Positions 61,181-64,000 of a stretch of DNA of 64,000 nucleotides are shown here, piece after piece. Every line of letters starts with the position of its first letter. The first letter of the stretch is position 1. The notes below the pieces were generated by a model. That model searched no databases. It worked only from the letters and a program-made list of their open reading frames with translations, and was not told the origin of the DNA. Origin of the DNA: Micromonospora pallida (GTDB taxonomy: Bacteria > Actinomycetota > Actinomycetes > Mycobacteriales > Micromonosporaceae); the NCBI RefSeq assembly GCF_900090325.1, contig NZ_FMHW01000002.1:2604001-2668000 (forward strand), read 5' to 3'. Both the position numbers and the translations under genes were made by a program.

Positions 61181-64000
61181 GTGACCAATGTAGACCTTCC
61201 GGCCCGGGTTGTCCGTCCCTCCACCAATGGGATCTCCGCCACCACCGGCACGAAACCGTCGTTGTCGTTCGGACAGGAACGCATCTGGTTCACCGAACAA
61301 CTGACGCCCGGTACGGCCGGATATCTCGTCCACACCACGCTGCGGCTGATCGGCCCGCTCGATCCGGACCTGCTGGCCACCGCCATCGACGCCAGCGCCC
61401 GCCGGCACGACAGTCTGCGGATGCGGTTCACCGAGAACGACCTCGGCGAACCGGTGGTCGAGGTCATGGCGGCGGTGCGGGTCCCGGTCACCGTCGTCGG
61501 GGTGACGGACGAGGCGGCGGCGCGTGCCCTGGTGGCCGAGTCGGCGCGTACCCCGTTCGACCTGGCCGCCGCTCCCCTGCTCCGGGCGCTGGTGATCCGG
61601 CTGGCCGACGACGACCACGTGCTGCACCTGGCCATGCACCACATCGTCAGCGACGGCTGGTCGCTGGACCTGCTGCTCACCGAGATCGCCACGTGCTACG
61701 GCGCGCTGCGCGACGGCGGTCCCGTCCCCGCGCCGCCGGCCGTCTCGTACGTCGACTACGCCGCCTGGCAGCGCGCCCGCGCGGACGGACCGGACGCCGG
61801 CGCGGAGCTGGCCTGGTGGACCGAGGCGTTGGCCGGCGTGCCGGCGTTGGAACTGCCCACCGACCGGCCCCGCCCGGCGGTGCAGACGTACGCCGGGGCC
61901 ACCCGCCGGTTCCGGATCGACGCCGAACTGACCGACGGGCTACGCCGGCTGGCGCGCGGCCAGCGGGCCACGCTCTACATGACGCTGCTCGCCGGCCTAC
62001 AGGCGCTGCTGTTCCGGCACACCGGCCAGCGCGACTTCGCCATCGGCTCCCCGGTCGCCGGCCGCGTGGTGCCCGAGTTGGAGAACCTGATCGGGCTCTT
62101 CGTCAACACGCTCGCGTTGCGCGCCGACCTCTCCACCACCGGCGGAACCGCCGACTCCCCCGGCGAGGAGCCCAGCTTCGCGACGCTGCTGCGGCGGACC
62201 CGCACCGGCGTCGTCAAGGCGCTGGCTCGTCAGGAGGTGCCGTTCGAGCGGCTGGTCAAGGACCTGAACGTCACCCGGGACGTGAGCCGCTCGCCGGTGT
62301 TCCAGGTGCTGTTCACCCTGCAGAACTACGCCCGCAGCGGCGGCCGGTGGCCGGACGGGCTGGTCACCGAGGGCTTCGGTGCCGACGGCGACGCGGCCCG
62401 GTTCGACCTGTCGCTGTACCTGGGCGAGGTCGACGACGAACTGCGCGGCATGTTCGTCTACAACACCGACCTGTTCGACGCGGCCACGGTGGCCCGGCTG
62501 AGTGAGCGGTTCACCACCCTGCTCCGCGCGGCGGTGGCCCGGCCGGACCTGCCGATCGTCGACCTGGACCTGCTCGACGCGGACGAACGGGACCGGGTGC
62601 TGGCGTTCGGCACGCCGGACGAACCGACGACACGGGTCACCCCGGTGACCGGTACCGCGACCAACCTCGCCGACCTGGTCGGACCGCACGCGGTCGCCAC
62701 CCCGGACGCGCCGGCAGTGGTCTGCGGGCCGGACGCGGTGACCTATCGGGAGCTGGACCGGCGGGCCGACCGGCTGGCGCACTGGCTGCGGTCGGCGGGC
62801 GTCGGCCCGGACGCGCTGGTCGGCGTGCTGCTGGAACAGTCGACGGAGTTGGCCGTGGCGTTGCTCGGCGTGCTGCGGGCCGGTGGGGCGTACCTGCCGC
62901 TGGATCCGGAGCAGCCACCGAACCGGCTGGCCGCCATGCTCGCCGACGCCCGGCCGGTGGTGGTGCTGACCAGCAGCGACCTGCGCGACCGACTCACCCC
63001 GACCGACCCGGCGGTACCGGTGCCGATCGCGCCGACGTGTCTGGACGAGATCGCCGACGAGTTGGCCGCCGGCCCGGACACCGACCTGGGCGTCGCCGTG
63101 CACGGCGGCAACCTGGCCTACGTCATCTACACCTCCGGGTCCACCGGCACCCCGAAGGGGGTGGCCGTGGCGCACCGGCAGGTCCTGCGCTACCTCGACG
63201 GGGTGGCCGACCGGTTCGACGTCGTACCGGCCGGCCGGTACGCGCTGCTCCAGTCGATGTCGTTCGACTTCAGCGTCACGATCTTCTGGCTGGCCCTGGC
63301 CACCGGCGGGGTGGTGCACCTGCTGCCCCGCCGGGGCACCGGCGCCGAACTGGCCGAACAGTTGCGCGCTGAGCACATCGACTACCTGAAGATCACCCCG
63401 TCGCACCTGGCGGCGTTGACCGCCGACGCCGAGCCGGCCGACCTCCTGCCGGCTCGGGCCCTGATCCTCGGTGGCGAGGCCGCCGATCTGGACCGGATCG
63501 CGCCGCTGGCCGCCGCCGGGCCGGCCCGGGTGTTCAACCACTACGGCCCGACCGAGGCGACGGTCGGCGTCGCCACCCACGAGGTCACCGCCGACGCGGC
63601 CCCGACCGGGCCGGTGCCCACCGGCCGTCCGCTGCCGTACGCCCGGGTGTACGTCCTCGACGACCGGATGCGGCCGGTGCCGGTCGGGGTGCCCGGCGAG
63701 GTCTACCTTGGCGGGGACCGGCTGGCCCGGGGCTACCTGAACCGTCCCGCGCTGACCGCCGAACGCTTCGTGCCCGACCCGTACGGACCGCCCGGCGCCC
63801 GCCTCTACCGCACCGGTGACCGGGGCCGGTGGCGGGCCGACGGGCAGCTGATGTTCCTCGGCCGGACCGACCACCAGGTCAAGATCCGGGGTTACCGGGT
63901 GGAGCTGGGCGAGGTGGAGGCCGGGTTGCGCGACTGTCCGCCGGTGCGGCAGGCCGTGGTGCTGCTGCGCGACGACCGGCTGGTCGCCTACCTGGAGCCG
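61181..64000 (+). CDS. Nonribosomal peptide synthetase: C-A (partial, runs past window end)
   Basis: The open frame from GTG 61181 (behind GTGAGG) is 940 codons to the window edge. The N-terminal condensation domain (aa 25-450) has LSFGQERIWF and HHIVSDG at aa 153-159, an intact LCL-type active site. The adenylation domain (from about aa 488) has TSGSTGTPKG, NHYGPTEATVG, YRTGDRGRWRADG and KIRGYRVELGEVE. Specificity residues read by eye are D-F-T-K-I-G-H-V-G, close to the published Asp code (DLTKVGHIGK). A leading C domain means this protein does not start the peptide unless it adds an acyl group, or another protein precedes it. Confidence 0.93.
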   Translation, partial: MTNVDLPARVVRPSTNGISATTGTKPSLSFGQERIWFTEQLTPGTAGYLVHTTLRLIGPLDPDLLATAIDASARRHDSLRMRFTENDLGEPVVEVMAAVRVPVTVVGVTDEAAARALVAESARTPFDLAAAPLLRALVIRLADDDHVLHLAMHHIVSDGWSLDLLLTEIATCYGALRDGGPVPAPPAVSYVDYAAWQRARADGPDAGAELAWWTEALAGVPALELPTDRPRPAVQTYAGATRRFRIDAELTDGLRRLARGQRATLYMTLLAGLQALLFRHTGQRDFAIGSPVAGRVVPELENLIGLFVNTLALRADLSTTGGTADSPGEEPSFATLLRRTRTGVVKALARQEVPFERLVKDLNVTRDVSRSPVFQVLFTLQNYARSGGRWPDGLVTEGFGADGDAARFDLSLYLGEVDDELRGMFVYNTDLFDAATVARLSERFTTLLRAAVARPDLPIVDLDLLDADERDRVLAFGTPDEPTTRVTPVTGTATNLADLVGPHAVATPDAPAVVCGPDAVTYRELDRRADRLAHWLRSAGVGPDALVGVLLEQSTELAVALLGVLRAGGAYLPLDPEQPPNRLAAMLADARPVVVLTSSDLRDRLTPTDPAVPVPIAPTCLDEIADELAAGPDTDLGVAVHGGNLAYVIYTSGSTGTPKGVAVAHRQVLRYLDGVADRFDVVPAGRYALLQSMSFDFSVTIFWLALATGGVVHLLPRRGTGAELAEQLRAEHIDYLKITPSHLAALTADAEPADLLPARALILGGEAADLDRIAPLAAAGPARVFNHYGPTEATVGVATHEVTADAAPTGPVPTGRPLPYARVYVLDDRMRPVPVGVPGEVYLGGDRLARGYLNRPALTAERFVPDPYGPPGARLYRTGDRGRWRADGQLMFLGRTDHQVKIRGYRVELGEVEAGLRDCPPVRQAVVLLRDDRLVAYLEP

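Overview
The window is very GC-rich DNA with strong third-position GC bias, as in a high-GC actinomycete. Gene content (AHBA-type ansamycin genes, an IS110 element, VWREA-repeat secreted protein) suggests a Micromonospora-like member of the Micromonosporaceae; this placement is an inference. No rRNA, tRNA or CRISPR array was recognised.

Positions 1-45559 are the core of an ansamycin-type biosynthetic gene cluster. Three modular type I polyketide synthase (PKS) genes lie on the minus strand and read leftward: PKS1 (22438-37320; AHBA loading module plus modules 1 and 2), PKS2 (13174-18747; module 3) and PKS3 (1-13129; modules 4 and 5 and the start of module 6, cut by the window edge). Between PKS1 and PKS2 are a flavin monooxygenase, a SAM methyltransferase and, on the plus strand, a type II thioesterase. 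From 37534 to 45559 is a nearly complete set for 3-amino-5-hydroxybenzoic acid (AHBA): aminodehydroquinate synthase, HAD phosphatase, Gfo/Idh/MocA oxidoreductase, AHBA synthase, aminodehydroquinate dehydratase, ROK sugar kinase and a shikimate/aminoquinate dehydrogenase. Two unexpected passengers sit among them: a DoxX-like membrane protein and a protein distantly resembling the C-terminal domain of lantibiotic dehydratases.

The reading of the assembly line is: AHBA starter; M1 malonyl, ketoreduction only (dead DH); M2 methylmalonyl, full reduction; M3 and M4 malonyl, DH-KR (each with an unusual DH motif); M5 malonyl, KR; M6 malonyl, at least the start of a KR. The amide synthase that would release a macrolactam (RifF-like), aminoDAHP synthase (RifH-like) and a pathway regulator are not seen in the window. 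Three divergent or upstream promoter regions of the cluster share a CCCCTAA-type motif, present as four copies at exact 10-bp spacing before the AHBA synthase gene. This looks like a cluster-specific regulatory site.

At 45590-47620 an XRE-type regulator remnant abuts an IS110-family insertion sequence, which marks a boundary of the cluster. Positions 47789-56712 hold mixed chromosomal genes: hemerythrin, MATE exporter, acetyltransferase, DUF4240 protein, two secreted proteins, a LuxR regulator, an ArsR/SRPBCC pair with a perfect 20-bp operator palindrome, an SDR and a flavin/F420 oxidoreductase.

From 56851 to the right edge a second secondary-metabolite locus begins: a GT1 glycosyltransferase, two tandem paralogous stand-alone condensation-domain-like proteins, and a nonribosomal peptide synthetase (C-A..., cut by the right edge) whose specificity residues look Asp-like.
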